Of a stretch of DNA of 64,000 bases, positions 24,221 to 36,623 are shown one piece after another. The DNA comes from Mycolicibacterium neoaurum (GTDB lineage Bacteria > Actinomycetota > Actinomycetes > Mycobacteriales > Mycobacteriaceae): contig NZ_JAQIIX010000002.1 in NCBI RefSeq assembly GCF_036946495.1, forward strand, positions 2,852,001 through 2,916,000. The letters run 5' to 3'. A program made the translations under genes and the position numbers. Position 1 is the stretch's first letter. The number at the start of each line of letters is the position of its first letter. A model generated the notes under the pieces. It searched no databases, was not told the DNA's origin, and saw only the letters and a list, made by a program, of their open reading frames with translations.

Positions 24221-26323
24221 GTGGCACAGGACGTGTTGACCGACCTCACGAAGGTCCGCAACATCGGCATCATGGCGCACATCGACGCCGGCAAGACGAC
24301 GACGACCGAGCGCATCCTCTTCTACACCGGTGTCAACTACAAGATCGGCGAGACGCACGACGGTGCGTCGACCACCGACTGGATGGAGCAGGAGCAGGAG
24401 CGGGGTATCACCATCACCTCCGCGGCCGTCACCTGCTTCTGGAACCAGAACCAGATCAACATCATCGACACCCCGGGTCACGTCGACTTCACCGTCGAGG
24501 TGGAGCGTTCGCTGCGCGTGCTCGACGGTGCCGTGGCCGTCTTCGACGGTAAAGAGGGTGTGGAGCCGCAGTCTGAGCAGGTGTGGCGCCAGGCCGACAA
24601 GTACGACGTTCCCCGCATCTGCTTCGTCAACAAGATGGACAAGCTGGGCGCGGACTTCTACTTCACCGTGCAGACCATCAAGGACCGCCTCGGCGCCAAG
24701 CCGCTGGTGATCCAGCTGCCGATCGGTGCCGAGAACGACTTCGAGGGCATCATCGATCTGGTCGAGATGAACGCCAAGGTGTGGCGTGGCGAGACCAAGA
24801 TGGGTGAGCAGTACGAGGTCGTGGAGATCCCGGCCGATCTGGCCGAGAAGGCCGAGCAGTACCGCAACGAGCTGCTCGAGGCCGTCGCCGAGACCGACGA
24901 CGCTCTGATGGAGAAGTACTTCGGTGGCGAAGAGCTGTCCATCGACGAGGTCAAGGGTGCGATCCGCAAGCTGACCGTCAACAGCGAGATCTACCCGGTG
25001 CTCTGTGGCAGCGCGTTCAAGAACAAGGGTGTGCAGCCCATGCTCGACGCCGTCATCGACTACCTGCCCTCGCCGCTGGACGTCGAGTCCGTGCAGGGAC
25101 ACCTGCCGGGCAAGGAAGACGAGATCATCTCGCGCAAGCCGTCGGTCGATGAACCGTTCTCGGCGCTGGCGTTCAAGATCGCGGTCCATCCCTTCTTCGG
25201 CAAGCTGACCTACGTCCGGGTGTACTCCGGCAAGGTCGAGTCCGGTGCCCAGGTGATCAACTCCACCAAGGGCAAGAAGGAGCGCCTCGGCAAGCTCTTC
25301 CAGATGCACGCGAACAAGGAGAACCCGGTCGAACGGGCTTCCGCGGGTCACATCTACGCCGTCATCGGACTCAAGGACACCACCACCGGTGACACCCTGT
25401 GCGATCCGAACGACCAGGTCGTGCTGGAGTCGATGACGTTCCCGGATCCGGTTATCGAGGTCGCCATCGAGCCCAAGACCAAGAGCGACCAGGAGAAGTT
25501 GGGTACGGCCATCCAGAAGCTGGCCGAAGAGGATCCCACCTTCAAGGTGCACCTGGACCAGGACACCGGCCAGACCGTCATCGGTGGTATGGGCGAGCTG
25601 CACCTGGACATCCTGGTGGACCGCATGCGTCGCGAGTTCAAGGTCGAGGCCAACGTCGGCAAGCCGCAGGTGGCCTACCGCGAGACGATCAAGCGTCCGG
25701 TCCAGAACGTCGAGTACACCCACAAGAAGCAGACGGGTGGCTCGGGCCAGTTCGCCAAGGTCATCATCAACCTGGAGCCCTTCGAGGGCGAGGATGGGGC
25801 GACCTACGAGTTCGAGAACAAGGTCACCGGTGGCCGCATCCCGCGCGAGTACATCCCGTCGGTGGATGCCGGTGCGCAGGACGCGATGCAGTACGGCGTT
25901 CTCGCCGGTTACCCGCTGGTGAACGTGAAGGTCACCCTGCTCGACGGCGCGTACCACGACGTCGACTCGTCGGAAATGGCCTTCAAGGTGGCCGGTTCCC
26001 AGGCGTTGAAGAAGGCTGCCGGACAGGCGCAGCCGGTCATCCTGGAACCGATCATGGCTGTCGAGGTCACCACGCCCGAGGATTACATGGGCGACGTGAT
26101 CGGCGACCTGAACTCCCGCCGTGGTCAGATCCAGGCCATGGAGGAGCGCAGCGGTGCGCGCGTCGTCAAGGCGCAGGTGCCGCTGTCGGAGATGTTCGGC
26201 TACGTCGGCGACCTTCGGTCGAAGACCCAGGGCCGGGCAAACTACTCCATGGTGTTCGACTCGTACGCTGAAGTTCCGGCGAACGTGTCGAAGGAGATCA
26301 TCGCGAAGGCAACCGGAGAGTGA
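24221..26323 (+). CDS. fusA: Elongation factor G
   Basis: 700 aa from a GTG start. G1 '[13 protein letters not shown]' near residue 20, 'RGITITSAA' switch I near 61, 'DTPGHVDFT' G3 near 83 and 'NKMDKLGAD' G4 near 138. Domains II-V follow at normal length. It is the GTPase that moves tRNA and mRNA through the ribosome. The C-terminus is 'AKATGE'; a second copy of this coding end lies 80 bases downstream in the intergenic region. Confidence 0.98.
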   Translation: MAQDVLTDLTKVRNIGIMAHIDAGKTTTTERILFYTGVNYKIGETHDGASTTDWMEQEQERGITITSAAVTCFWNQNQINIIDTPGHVDFTVEVERSLRVLDGAVAVFDGKEGVEPQSEQVWRQADKYDVPRICFVNKMDKLGADFYFTVQTIKDRLGAKPLVIQLPIGAENDFEGIIDLVEMNAKVWRGETKMGEQYEVVEIPADLAEKAEQYRNELLEAVAETDDALMEKYFGGEELSIDEVKGAIRKLTVNSEIYPVLCGSAFKNKGVQPMLDAVIDYLPSPLDVESVQGHLPGKEDEIISRKPSVDEPFSALAFKIAVHPFFGKLTYVRVYSGKVESGAQVINSTKGKKERLGKLFQMHANKENPVERASAGHIYAVIGLKDTTTGDTLCDPNDQVVLESMTFPDPVIEVAIEPKTKSDQEKLGTAIQKLAEEDPTFKVHLDQDTGQTVIGGMGELHLDILVDRMRREFKVEANVGKPQVAYRETIKRPVQNVEYTHKKQTGGSGQFAKVIINLEPFEGEDGATYEFENKVTGGRIPREYIPSVDAGAQDAMQYGVLAGYPLVNVKVTLLDGAYHDVDSSEMAFKVAGSQALKKAAGQAQPVILEPIMAVEVTTPEDYMGDVIGDLNSRRGQIQAMEERSGARVVKAQVPLSEMFGYVGDLRSKTQGRANYSMVFDSYAEVPANVSKEIIAKATGE

Positions 26324-26382
26324 GAATCGAGGCCGCCCGCGGCCGAGGCTCGGAGCGATCCGGGTGCCGAGCAGACGGCCAC

Positions 26383-26412
26383 GCGAAGGCGACCGGAGAA
26401 TAATTCTCCGGT
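26383..26412 (+). repeat. Duplicate of the fusA 3' end with a hairpin
   Basis: Bases 26383-26403 repeat the end of fusA (26303-26323) at 18 of 21 positions and would again read AKATGE-stop. The tail then forms a 9-bp hairpin, ACCGGAGAA (26392-26400), TAA, TTCTCCGGT (26404-26412). It lies 77 bases before tuf and has no long T-run. Confidence 0.7.
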
Positions 26413-26489
26413 GGTCTTGGCGGACCACACAACTGAACACACACACAACTGCTTTGTAAGAGCACCAACAAGTCCAGGAGGACACAGAA

Positions 26490-27680
26490 GTGGCGAAGGC
26501 GAAGTTCGAGCGGACGAAGCCGCACGTCAACATCGGGACCATCGGTCACGTTGACCACGGCAAGACCACGCTGACCGCAGCAATCACCAAGGTGCTGCAC
26601 GACCAGTACCCCGATTTGAACGAGTCGCGCGCATTCGACCAGATCGACAATGCGCCCGAGGAGCGTCAGCGCGGTATCACCATCAACATCTCCCACGTGG
26701 AGTACCAGACCGAGAAGCGTCACTACGCGCACGTCGACGCCCCCGGTCACGCTGACTACATCAAGAACATGATCACCGGTGCCGCGCAGATGGACGGCGC
26801 CATCCTCGTGGTCGCCGCCACCGACGGCCCGATGCCCCAGACTCGCGAGCACGTGCTGCTCGCCCGTCAGGTCGGCGTGCCCTACATCCTGGTCGCGCTG
26901 AACAAGTCCGACATGGTCGACGACGAAGAGCTGCTCGAGCTCGTCGAGATGGAGGTCCGCGAACTGCTGGCCGCTCAGGACTTCGACGAGGAGGCCCCCG
27001 TGGTCCGCGTCTCGGCTCTCAAGGCGCTCGAGGGCGACGAGAAGTGGGTCAAGTCGGTCCAGGAGCTCATGGCTGCTGTCGACGAGTCGATCCCGGATCC
27101 GGTCCGTGAGACCGAGAAGCCGTTCCTCATGCCCGTCGAGGACGTCTTCACCATCACCGGTCGTGGCACCGTGGTGACCGGTCGCGTCGAGCGTGGCGTG
27201 ATCAACGTCAACGAGGAAGTCGAGATCGTCGGCATCCGTCCGGAGACCACCAAGACCACCGTCACCGGTGTCGAGATGTTCCGCAAGCTGCTCGATCAGG
27301 GTCAGGCCGGTGACAACGTCGGTCTGCTGGTGCGTGGCATCAAGCGCGAAGATGTCGAGCGTGGCCAGGTCGTCGTGAAGCCCGGCACCACCACCCCGCA
27401 CACCGAGTTCGAGGGCAGCGTCTACATCCTGTCCAAGGACGAGGGTGGCCGCCACACGCCGTTCTTCAACAACTACCGTCCGCAGTTCTACTTCCGTACC
27501 ACGGACGTGACCGGCGTGGTGACCCTCGCCGAGGGCACCGAGATGGTGATGCCCGGTGACAACACCGACATCTCCGTCAAGCTGATCCAGCCGGTCGCCA
27601 TGGACGAGGGCCTGCGGTTCGCCATCCGTGAGGGTGGACGCACCGTCGGCGCCGGCCGTGTCACCAAGATCATCAAGTGA
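26490..27680 (+). CDS. tuf: Elongation factor Tu
   Basis: 396 aa from GTG 26490 with AGGAGGA at 26476-26482. G1 '[11 protein letters not shown]' near residue 18, 'DAPGHADYI' G3 near 81, 'NKSDM' G4 near 136 and '[11 protein letters not shown]' in domain II. It delivers aminoacyl-tRNA to the ribosome. Last gene of the str operon, closed by a hairpin at 27700. Confidence 0.98.
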   Translation: MAKAKFERTKPHVNIGTIGHVDHGKTTLTAAITKVLHDQYPDLNESRAFDQIDNAPEERQRGITINISHVEYQTEKRHYAHVDAPGHADYIKNMITGAAQMDGAILVVAATDGPMPQTREHVLLARQVGVPYILVALNKSDMVDDEELLELVEMEVRELLAAQDFDEEAPVVRVSALKALEGDEKWVKSVQELMAAVDESIPDPVRETEKPFLMPVEDVFTITGRGTVVTGRVERGVINVNEEVEIVGIRPETTKTTVTGVEMFRKLLDQGQAGDNVGLLVRGIKREDVERGQVVVKPGTTTPHTEFEGSVYILSKDEGGRHTPFFNNYRPQFYFRTTDVTGVVTLAEGTEMVMPGDNTDISVKLIQPVAMDEGLRFAIREGGRTVGAGRVTKIIK

Positions 27681-27699
27681 TCTAGCTTCAACAACACAG

Positions 27700-27737
27700 A
27701 GCGGCGCTCACCCGAAAGGGTGGGCGCCGCTTTGTTT
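27700..27737 (+). terminator. Terminator after tuf
   Basis: AGCGGCGCTCACCC (27700-27713), a GAAA loop and GGGTGGGCGCCGCT (27718-27731) form a 14-bp stem with one G-U pair, followed by TTGTTT. Confidence 0.9.
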
Positions 27738-27765
27738 CTCGTACTCTGGGCGAGTGCGCGTGGTG

Positions 27766-28425
27766 CTACAGATCCTCGATGCTCAGGATCCCGTCCTGCA
27801 CCGCGCGGGCGATCAGCGCCGCCTTGGTGGGTGCGGGCCGTCCGACCGCGGCGTACTTCGCCCGGGCACGTTGCAGATGCGTTCGCACCGTGGATGGTTC
27901 GATGAACAGTCGCTTCGCGACGAACTCTTTGTTCTCGGTCTGGAACCAGGCGATCAGCACCTCCCGTTCACGGGTGCTCAGGCCGGGTCGTCCCACGGTC
28001 CGGTCGTTGAATAACGCCTTGGCCATCCGTGGCCCCACGTACGGGGTGTTGGCTCGCGCCGCGTAGATCGCGTCGAAGAGGTGCTGCTTGTCCTCGCTCT
28101 TGGCCAGGAAGGTGCTCGCGCCGGCGTCGAGGCTGGTCAGGATCACCTCGTCGGTGGCCATATGTGAGTAGACGATCACCCGATGCCCGGCCGCGCAGAC
28201 CTCGCTCAGGGTGTCGAACTCGGGCTGGAAGCGGTCGTACTGCAGGTCGAACACCACGACCTCGATGTCGTGGCCGCCCTCTGGGTAATCGGTCAGGAAT
28301 GTCTTCGGATGGTTGTATTCGGCGACGAGTTGTATCGGCGGATCCTGTTCGGCAAACCACGCCCGCACTCCGGCGTGGATCACGTCATGGTCGTCGATCA
28401 ACACCACCGACACGGCGTCTGTCAT
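27766..28425 (-). CDS. NarL/LuxR-family response regulator
   Basis: 219 aa from ATG 28425 (GGGGAG upstream), starting 'MTDAVSVVLIDDHDVIHAG'. The receiver domain has the acidic pair in 'LIDDHD' and the phospho-acceptor Asp in 'VVVFDLQYD' near residue 61. The C-terminal LuxR helix-turn-helix is 'LSTREREVLIAWF' and 'RLFIEPSTVRTHLQRARAKY' split near 150-190. Longer starts at 28455 or 28551 lie in unconserved sequence. It is encoded downstream of the sensor kinase on the same strand, so the two form a two-component pair. Confidence 0.88.
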   Translation of the reverse strand: MTDAVSVVLIDDHDVIHAGVRAWFAEQDPPIQLVAEYNHPKTFLTDYPEGGHDIEVVVFDLQYDRFQPEFDTLSEVCAAGHRVIVYSHMATDEVILTSLDAGASTFLAKSEDKQHLFDAIYAARANTPYVGPRMAKALFNDRTVGRPGLSTREREVLIAWFQTENKEFVAKRLFIEPSTVRTHLQRARAKYAAVGRPAPTKAALIARAVQDGILSIEDL

Positions 28426-28592
28426 GCTCCCCGCCCTGCGACTTACCGTCTCCATCATGTACTTCACCCAAGAATCAGCGTTCCAGCAAGTGGTCCGCAC
28501 CCCGTCCCCGTGAGAGGACTGTACTACTCGCGGGCAGGTTTTGTTGCCCAAGATGAAGTTATGGCTAACTGAATTGTCGCTGCAGTAGATAT
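28426..28592 (-). other. Gap between sensor kinase and response regulator genes
   Basis: 167 bases. No gene or clear terminator seen; the region may hold a separate promoter for the response regulator. Confidence 0.4.
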
Positions 28593-30896
28593 TCAGGCGA
28601 TATCGACGCGCTCGTTGCCGGCGGCGAGCGCGTTGTCTTCCCGATCCAGAAACCGGTGGTGAACACTCACCCAGATCGTGTCCTCGATCTCAGTGACCTC
28701 GATCCGTGGTGTGTCCGGGCCGCCGGGATGGGAGGTGATGTCGGTACCACTGCTATCGCAGATGATGCTGGCGACGACCTCATCGGGTGCCGACACCAGC
28801 CCCACCCTGGCATGACGTGCGGCCGTTGCCAGCGTGGCCACCACCGGTTCCAACAGCCGGCGACGCTCGTCGGCGGCGAGCTCGGGCAGGTCGTGGTCGG
28901 TGTTCAACGACACCACCACCCCGCGTCGGTCGGCGGCCTCGATGGCGGGGCGCAGGTCGGCGACCAGCGGATTGCCGGTGGTGCGGGCCTGATAGATGTA
29001 GAGCCGGAGCCGGCGGGACTCGATGCGTGCGCGCCACCGGGTATCGGCGTCGATCGTTCCGGTGCTGAGGGTCTCCAGCAGCGGGAAGACGCCCGCGATC
29101 AGCTCCGAATTACGCCGCATGTAGTCCTCGTGCAACGCGTCGGCGATATGCCGCTGGGCATCCTGAGCCCACCGCTCGCGGCTCTCCTGCACGGCGGTGG
29201 CGTGGGCGCGCCGCAGCCACGCCGGGAACGCCAGGACCAACAGCTGCACGACGAATACCCCGGCGGTGTGCAGAGCGAGGTTGAACGCTGCCGCCATCCC
29301 CGGATGCTGGACGAAGTTCAATATCCCGGTGGTGAGCCAGAACAGCACCATCACCGATACCGAAATCTGCCAGGGTCTGCGCAGCAGATAGGGCAGGACA
29401 CACAGGGTGGTCGCGGTCAGGGTCCACTGGATGGGGCTGCCGAGTTGATCGTCGGGCAACAGCAGGGACTGGGCGCAGACCACGACGCCCATGGTGGCGA
29501 TCGCGGGGACCGTCAGATCGGGCCTGCGGCCGAGCACAGTGGGCAATGCGCCGAGGGCCACCAGCACCGCGACCGCGCCGAGGACCAGGTGCACAATCGG
29601 ATCAGGGGTGCGAAATGCCGTGTTCGGCACCGCAACCGCGAGCTGCAGCACGGCGATCGCGATGATGGCGATACCGAATCGGACCAGGATGCGTTCGGTC
29701 AACTGGTCGACATCAGCGGGCAACGGATGGTCGGCCGGAGCGGGCACGCGATTCCATGTGAGGGTGATGGCGGTGCCGTCGCCGGGTGCCGAGCGCACCG
29801 ACGCGTTGCCCCCCGCGCGTCGCATCCGGCCCACGATGGATTCGGCGACCCCGTGGCCCAGGCTGGTGCGCATCGGGTCGAAACCGATGCCGTCATCGGT
29901 GACCACGATGCACGACGGTCCGATGTCGATGGTGATTCGTGTTGCGCGCGCGTGGCGTTCGGCATTGTTCAGTGACTCACGCACCACCGCGACGACGGCA
30001 TGGGCGGACCTGCCGGCCAGGACAAGTTCGGGTATCCCGGTGATCTCCACCGGGGTGCTCACATGTCCTATCTCGGTCCGCAACGCCGCGACGATGTCGA
30101 TTTCGGCATGCTGCGGAGCACCCGGATTGTCCTGCGCCAGCAGAGCCAGGTCTCGTTGGGCCTGCGCGGCAATGCGGGCGGGGGAGATATTGGCGCCCTC
30201 GCCGACGAGGTGCAGGGTGGAGGCCGCGGTGTCGTGCACGAGGGCCATGTGCTCGAGTTCGTTGTCGCGCATGGCTGCGTCGAGAGCATCGCGCAGGGCG
30301 GCTTCGTTGTTGGCGCCGCGCACCTGGTCGACGCGACGCGCGACGGCGCGCGCGGTCAGCAGCAGGGCGGTGGTGGCCACCCACTGGATGGGTAATACGT
30401 AGTAGATGGTCGGCAGGTGGACCACCCCAGCCCAGCCGATCACCTGCGCGCACCCCGCGGCATAGGTTGCCGTGATGGCCAGTGCCGCCGGCAGACTCCA
30501 TTTCGGCGGCGCGGCAAGTGCAGCGCAGATGACCGCGGTGCCGGCGATCACCTGCGGGACGGAGTTGGTGTAGAGCAACTGTGGGTCGAAGCCGAACACC
30601 GGGACGGTGGCCGAAACGGCTAGCACATACCCGAAATCGATGGACAGTTGCAACGGTGCCGTGGACCGGGTCAGGAGGCGGTAGACCGCCCACCACACCA
30701 GCATCGCCAGCCCGATGACACCTACCGAACTCTCCGGGGTGCCGGGCAGCAGTAGAGCGCTCCCGCAGGCGACGAGGGTGGCGCAGTTGAGCAGGATGAC
30801 GGCGATTTGCTGTGCGCCGTGGATGACCTGCCGCTCGGACACGTCTGCCGCGAGGTCGTGGCCGCTCCTGGGCACAGGCATGTTCTTACCAAACAT
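28593..30896 (-). CDS. Double-module membrane histidine kinase
   Basis: 767 aa, far longer than a normal NarL-type kinase. Module 1: membrane helices (about 30-190), a DHp helix with the phospho-accepting His221 in 'LVHDTAASTLHL' and a HATPase domain with 'RESLNNAERHA' (307-316) and 'DDGIGFDP' (334-341). Module 2: a further set of about six helices (405-560), a DHp-like helix 'HIADALHEDYMRRNSEL' with His589, and a C-terminal domain where the N box is reduced to 'TLATAARHARVG' and the DxGxG motif is absent, so it is probably a pseudokinase. The start could also be ATG at codon 6. The signal sensed is unknown. Confidence 0.82.
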   Translation of the reverse strand: MFGKNMPVPRSGHDLAADVSERQVIHGAQQIAVILLNCATLVACGSALLLPGTPESSVGVIGLAMLVWWAVYRLLTRSTAPLQLSIDFGYVLAVSATVPVFGFDPQLLYTNSVPQVIAGTAVICAALAAPPKWSLPAALAITATYAAGCAQVIGWAGVVHLPTIYYVLPIQWVATTALLLTARAVARRVDQVRGANNEAALRDALDAAMRDNELEHMALVHDTAASTLHLVGEGANISPARIAAQAQRDLALLAQDNPGAPQHAEIDIVAALRTEIGHVSTPVEITGIPELVLAGRSAHAVVAVVRESLNNAERHARATRITIDIGPSCIVVTDDGIGFDPMRTSLGHGVAESIVGRMRRAGGNASVRSAPGDGTAITLTWNRVPAPADHPLPADVDQLTERILVRFGIAIIAIAVLQLAVAVPNTAFRTPDPIVHLVLGAVAVLVALGALPTVLGRRPDLTVPAIATMGVVVCAQSLLLPDDQLGSPIQWTLTATTLCVLPYLLRRPWQISVSVMVLFWLTTGILNFVQHPGMAAAFNLALHTAGVFVVQLLVLAFPAWLRRAHATAVQESRERWAQDAQRHIADALHEDYMRRNSELIAGVFPLLETLSTGTIDADTRWRARIESRRLRLYIYQARTTGNPLVADLRPAIEAADRRGVVVSLNTDHDLPELAADERRRLLEPVVATLATAARHARVGLVSAPDEVVASIICDSSGTDITSHPGGPDTPRIEVTEIEDTIWVSVHHRFLDREDNALAAGNERVDIA

Positions 30897-31026
30897 TCAC
30901 GTCTAGGTCAGCCATGTGGCCGACATCGCCATATGTTAGGGGCATCCGCGGCGGCTGTCCCGCGCTGCGGGCAATGCCTCGTCGCTGTCCCCGTTACTCT
31001 GTGCCCGTCGAGGTGAGGAGCGTGCC

Positions 31027-31857
31027 ATGGTGTGGCGTTACGTCAAGGCTCAAGCCTGGGTTCTGCTGTGCGGTGGGCTCGTGGGTCCGATCTTTCTGGC
31101 CGTCTACTTCGCCACCGGCCAGAGCGAGCTGATGAAGTGGATGTTCTGGGTGGGTCTGTTGATCACCGCGGTCGACGTGTTGGCCGCTCTCGGCCTGACT
31201 GCCTACGGGGCAAACGCGCAGGCCCGCTCCGAGGCGCTGGAAGCCGACGGCGTGTTGGCGCTGGCCACGATCACCGGGCTGGCCGAGACGAACACCCGCA
31301 TCAACGATCGACCGCTGGTACGGCTGCAATTGAACATTGCCGGGCCCGGCATCACACCGTTCGCGGCCGAGGATCAGGTGATCGCCGGGGTGGACCGGTT
31401 GCCGATGCTGACCGCCCGTCGGTTGGTCGTGCTGGTCGATCCCGCGACGCACAAATTCCAGATCGACTGGAACAGATCGGGTTTGATCAACGGTCTGATG
31501 CCCGCAACGTTCTCGGTCGCCGAAGACAATCGGACCTACGATCTGTCCGGCCAGGTGGAACCGCTGATGGAGATCCTGCAGATCCTGAAGGCCAACGGCA
31601 TCGGGATGAACAGCATGGTGGACTTGCGTGACAATCCGGTCGCGCGCGCACAGGTGCAGGCCGTGGTGCGGCGCGCGGCTGCCCGGCGTGCGACGGCACC
31701 CGAACCTCAAGCGTCCACTACTGCCGCGCCGCCGCGGGGCACTCCCGCGGTCAGTACCGCCCAGCGGTTGCAGGAGCTGGAGACGTTACGCGCCACCGGC
31801 GCGATCACCGACCAGGAGTACGCCGCCAAACGCCGGCAGATCATCGCCGAGTTGTAG
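31027..31857 (+). CDS. Membrane protein with C-terminal SHOCT domain (Rv0686-like)
   Basis: 276 aa. Two membrane helices at about residues 9-30 and 38-60, a soluble middle part with 'FAAEDQVIAGVDRLP' and 'TARRLVVLVDPATHKFQIDW', then a Pro/Ala linker and a SHOCT motif ('RLQELETLRATGAITDQEY', about 247-265). SHOCT domains are short oligomerisation elements. Position after tuf equals M. tuberculosis Rv0686. AGGTGAGGAG lies just upstream of the ATG. Function unknown. Confidence 0.82.
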   Translation: MVWRYVKAQAWVLLCGGLVGPIFLAVYFATGQSELMKWMFWVGLLITAVDVLAALGLTAYGANAQARSEALEADGVLALATITGLAETNTRINDRPLVRLQLNIAGPGITPFAAEDQVIAGVDRLPMLTARRLVVLVDPATHKFQIDWNRSGLINGLMPATFSVAEDNRTYDLSGQVEPLMEILQILKANGIGMNSMVDLRDNPVARAQVQAVVRRAAARRATAPEPQASTTAAPPRGTPAVSTAQRLQELETLRATGAITDQEYAAKRRQIIAEL

Positions 31858-33993
<2,136 letters not shown>

Positions 33994-33997
<4 letters not shown>

Positions 33998-34836
33998 GAA
34001 AAGACCTCCAGCGTGCAGCACTTCACCGATCCGCCGCCCTTGAGCAGCTCGGAGAGCTCGATGCCGATGGGGCGGAATTCTGCATTGCGCAGTTGCTCGG
34101 CGAATCCCGTCGCGGCCGCCGGCAGCAGCACATGGCAACCGTCGGACACCGCGTTCAGGCCCAGGACGAAGGCGTCGGCGGTACCGACAATGAGCGCATC
34201 GGGAAAGTTGCTGCGCAACAAGGCAAGTGCGCCATCGCTGAAGGCCGGCGGATAGTAGGCGATCAACGGTTGCGGACCGTCGGTGAGCACCGTGAGTGCG
34301 GTGTCGAGATGGTAGAAGCGCGGATCGATCAGCTCCAGGCTCAGCACCGGCAGGCCCGTGATCTCGGCGATCTCGTCATGGGCTCGGCGGTCGGTGCGGA
34401 ACCCATAACCCGCCAGCACCGTGGTGCCGGCGACCAGGAGATCGCCCTGTCCCTCGTTGTGATGGCGAGTCCGCCGCGGTTGTAGACCCGCCGCGCTCAT
34501 CCATGCGCTGTAGGCGTCGGCCTCGGCGGCGCGTTCGGGATAGGTGAAGTTGGCAACGATGGCGTGACCGTTGATCACCAGGCCGCCATTGGCGGCGTAG
34601 ACCATGTCCGGCAGACCGGGTACCGGGTCGACCAACTCGACGGTGTGCCCGAGCTCGGTGTAAGTGCGCCGCAAGTCTTCCCACTGCGCGACGGCTCGGT
34701 CGACATCGACTCCGATGGTGGGGTCCATCCACGGGTTGATCGCGTATTGCACCGCGAAGTGCGCGGGTGCGGTCATGACGAATCGGCGGGTGCGGGCTCG
34801 GCGAGTGGTCGCGGTGCGGAGATCGGAAATCGTCAT
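33994..34836 (-). CDS. ddaH: Dimethylarginine dimethylaminohydrolase/arginine-deiminase family enzyme
   Basis: 280 aa. Guanidino-modifying (GME) fold: 'YAINPWMD' near residue 32, 'DMVYAANGGLV' near 77, 'EGQGDLLVAG' near 127, catalytic His in 'RFYHLDTALTVL' near 175 and the nucleophile Cys in 'GGGSVKCCTLEVF' near 272, where two Cys are adjacent. It cleaves arginine or methylarginine to citrulline or ornithine-type products; the exact substrate cannot be told. First gene of a two-gene operon with rocD, divergent from the Lrp gene. Confidence 0.85.
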
Positions 34837-34955
34837 ACCATGACGATATGGGGGTCATTGTACGCAATCAATCGCCATAGCTTGCGCTATGTATACGGAT
34901 ACATTGCATCATGGAGTGAATATTGGCGATCTGTTGCGCCAGGAAAGGAATGCCG
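34837..34955. promoter_or_regulatory. Divergent ddaH/lrp control region
   Basis: An AT-rich 119-base gap with 'GTATACGGATACATTG' near 34889-34904 and CATGACGATATG near 34841. Probable binding region for the Lrp-family protein encoded alongside. Individual sites are not resolved. Confidence 0.4.
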
Positions 34956-35393
34956 ATGGATGAGGTGGATGAGCGCATCATCGCCGAGCTGACCGACCAC
35001 GCGCGCGCGACGTTTGCCGAGATCGGCGAGCGGGTGAATCTATCCGCTCCCGCGGTGAAGCGCCGGGTCGACCGCATGCTCGAGACGGGAGTGATCCGCG
35101 GTTTCACCGCCGTGGTCGACAGGCAGGCGCTGGGCTGGACCACCGAGGCCTATGTGCAGGTGTACTGCCACGGCACCATCGCACCCGCCGAGTTACGGCA
35201 GGCCTGGGTCGACATTCCCGAGGTGGTCAGCGCGGCGACGGTCACCGGCACGGCGGATGCCATCCTGCATGTGCTGGCCCGCGATATGAGACATCTGGAG
35301 GACGCGCTGGAACGCATCCGGGCCAGCGCCGATATCGAACGCAGCGAGAGCATCGTGGTGTTGTCCAACCTGATCGAACGAGGTCGATCCTGA
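34956..35393 (+). CDS. Lrp/AsnC family transcriptional regulator
   Basis: 145 aa. ATG 34956 is spaced six bases from AGGAAAGGA; ATG 34950 abuts it and is less likely. N-terminal HTH 'DERIIAELTDHARATFAEIG' and 'VNLSAPAVKRRVDRML' (split), then the ligand-binding ferredoxin-like domain. Divergent from ddaH-rocD, so it probably activates that operon in response to arginine or ornithine. Confidence 0.9.
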   Translation: MDEVDERIIAELTDHARATFAEIGERVNLSAPAVKRRVDRMLETGVIRGFTAVVDRQALGWTTEAYVQVYCHGTIAPAELRQAWVDIPEVVSAATVTGTADAILHVLARDMRHLEDALERIRASADIERSESIVVLSNLIERGRS

Positions 35394-35440
35394 CGGGGTA
35401 GGCGGACCATCCGGGCCGGTCGTGGTGTAAGAAGACCCAC

Positions 35441-36619
35441 GTGGCAAATACTGGTGGAATCGTCATCGTCGGCGGCGGCCTGGCGGGTGCCCGCACCGCC
35501 GAACAACTCCGTCGCGCCGAGTTCGACGGTCCGATCACCATTGTCAGCGACGAACAGCACCTGCCGTATGACCGGCCGCCGCTGTCCAAAGAGGTGCTGC
35601 GCAATGCCGATCATGATGTCGTTCTCAAGCCGCAGGAGTTCTACGACGAGGCCCGGATCACGCTGCGGTTGGGCAACGGTGTGACCGCCGTGGACACCGG
35701 AGCCAAGACATTGACGCTGGCCGATGGCTCGACGCTCGGATACGACGAGCTCGTCATCGCGACCGGCCTTGTGCCCAAGCGTATCCCGTCATTTCCCGAC
35801 CTCGAGGGCATCCGGGTGCTGCGTTCGCTCGGCGAGAGTGCCGCGTTGCGTGAGCATGCCGCGAGCGCCCGCAATGCGGTGATCATCGGTGCCGGTTTCA
35901 TCGGTTGTGAGGTCGCGGCCAGCCTGCGCCAGCTCGGCGTCGACGTGGTGATCGTCGAGCCGCAGCCCACCCCGCTGGCCTCGGTGCTCGGCGAGAAGAT
36001 CGGTGCGCTGGTCACCCGGCTGCACGAGGCCGAAGGCGTGCAGGTCCGCTGCGGGGTCGGCGTCGATTCGGTGTCCGGTGACGGCAAGGTGGAGAAGGTG
36101 GTGCTCTCCGACGGCACCGAGCTGGACGCCGACATCGTCGTCGTGGGAATCGGATCGCGTCCGGTGACCGGCTTCCTCGACGGCAGCGGTGTCGAGGTGG
36201 ACAACGGTGTGGTGTGCGACTCGGCCGGCCGTACCAACGTCGAACACGTGTGGGCCATCGGCGATGTGGCCTCGTGGCGGAACGAGGCGGGGCATCAGGA
36301 GCGCGTCGAGCACTGGAGCAACGTCGCCGAGCAGGCGCGCGTGCTGGTGCCCGCCCTGCTGGGCCGGGAGCCCGCGTCGGCGGCCGTCTCTGTTCCCTAC
36401 TTCTGGAGCGACCAGTACGACGTCAAGATCCAGTGCCTCGGCGAGCCTGCCGCCGACGATATCGTCCATCTGGTCAGTGACGACGGCCGCAAGTTCCTTG
36501 CCTACTACGAGCGTGCTGGTGTGCTGACCGCGGTGGTCGGCGGCGGGATGCCCGGCAAGGTGATGAAGGCCCGCGGCAAGATCGCCGCGGGTGCTCCCAT
36601 CACCGACGTGCTGGACTGA
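35441..36619 (+). CDS. Ferredoxin reductase-like FAD/NAD(P) oxidoreductase (Rv0688-like)
   Basis: 392 aa, GTG start. FAD motif 'IVIVGGGLAGARTAEQLR' (about residues 6-23), NAD motif 'AVIIGAGFIGCEVAASLR' (about 146-163) and the second FAD contact 'NVEHVWAIGDVA' (about 266-277). 'LPYDRPPLSK' is typical of rhodocoxin/putidaredoxin-type reductases that feed P450 ferredoxins. In M. tuberculosis its neighbour is the SDR Rv0687; here the rocD-ddaH-lrp module separates the two. A partner ferredoxin gene is not in the window. Confidence 0.9.
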   Translation: MANTGGIVIVGGGLAGARTAEQLRRAEFDGPITIVSDEQHLPYDRPPLSKEVLRNADHDVVLKPQEFYDEARITLRLGNGVTAVDTGAKTLTLADGSTLGYDELVIATGLVPKRIPSFPDLEGIRVLRSLGESAALREHAASARNAVIIGAGFIGCEVAASLRQLGVDVVIVEPQPTPLASVLGEKIGALVTRLHEAEGVQVRCGVGVDSVSGDGKVEKVVLSDGTELDADIVVVGIGSRPVTGFLDGSGVEVDNGVVCDSAGRTNVEHVWAIGDVASWRNEAGHQERVEHWSNVAEQARVLVPALLGREPASAAVSVPYFWSDQYDVKIQCLGEPAADDIVHLVSDDGRKFLAYYERAGVLTAVVGGGMPGKVMKARGKIAAGAPITDVLD

Positions 36620-36623
36620 TCGC

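Noticed and set aside
24215..26542. 775-codon minus-strand frame over fusA
   Set aside because: Mirror of the fusA coding frame; no recognisable domain.
28656..29975. 439-codon plus-strand frame inside the sensor kinase gene
   Set aside because: Antisense shadow rich in Gln/His/Arg without motifs.
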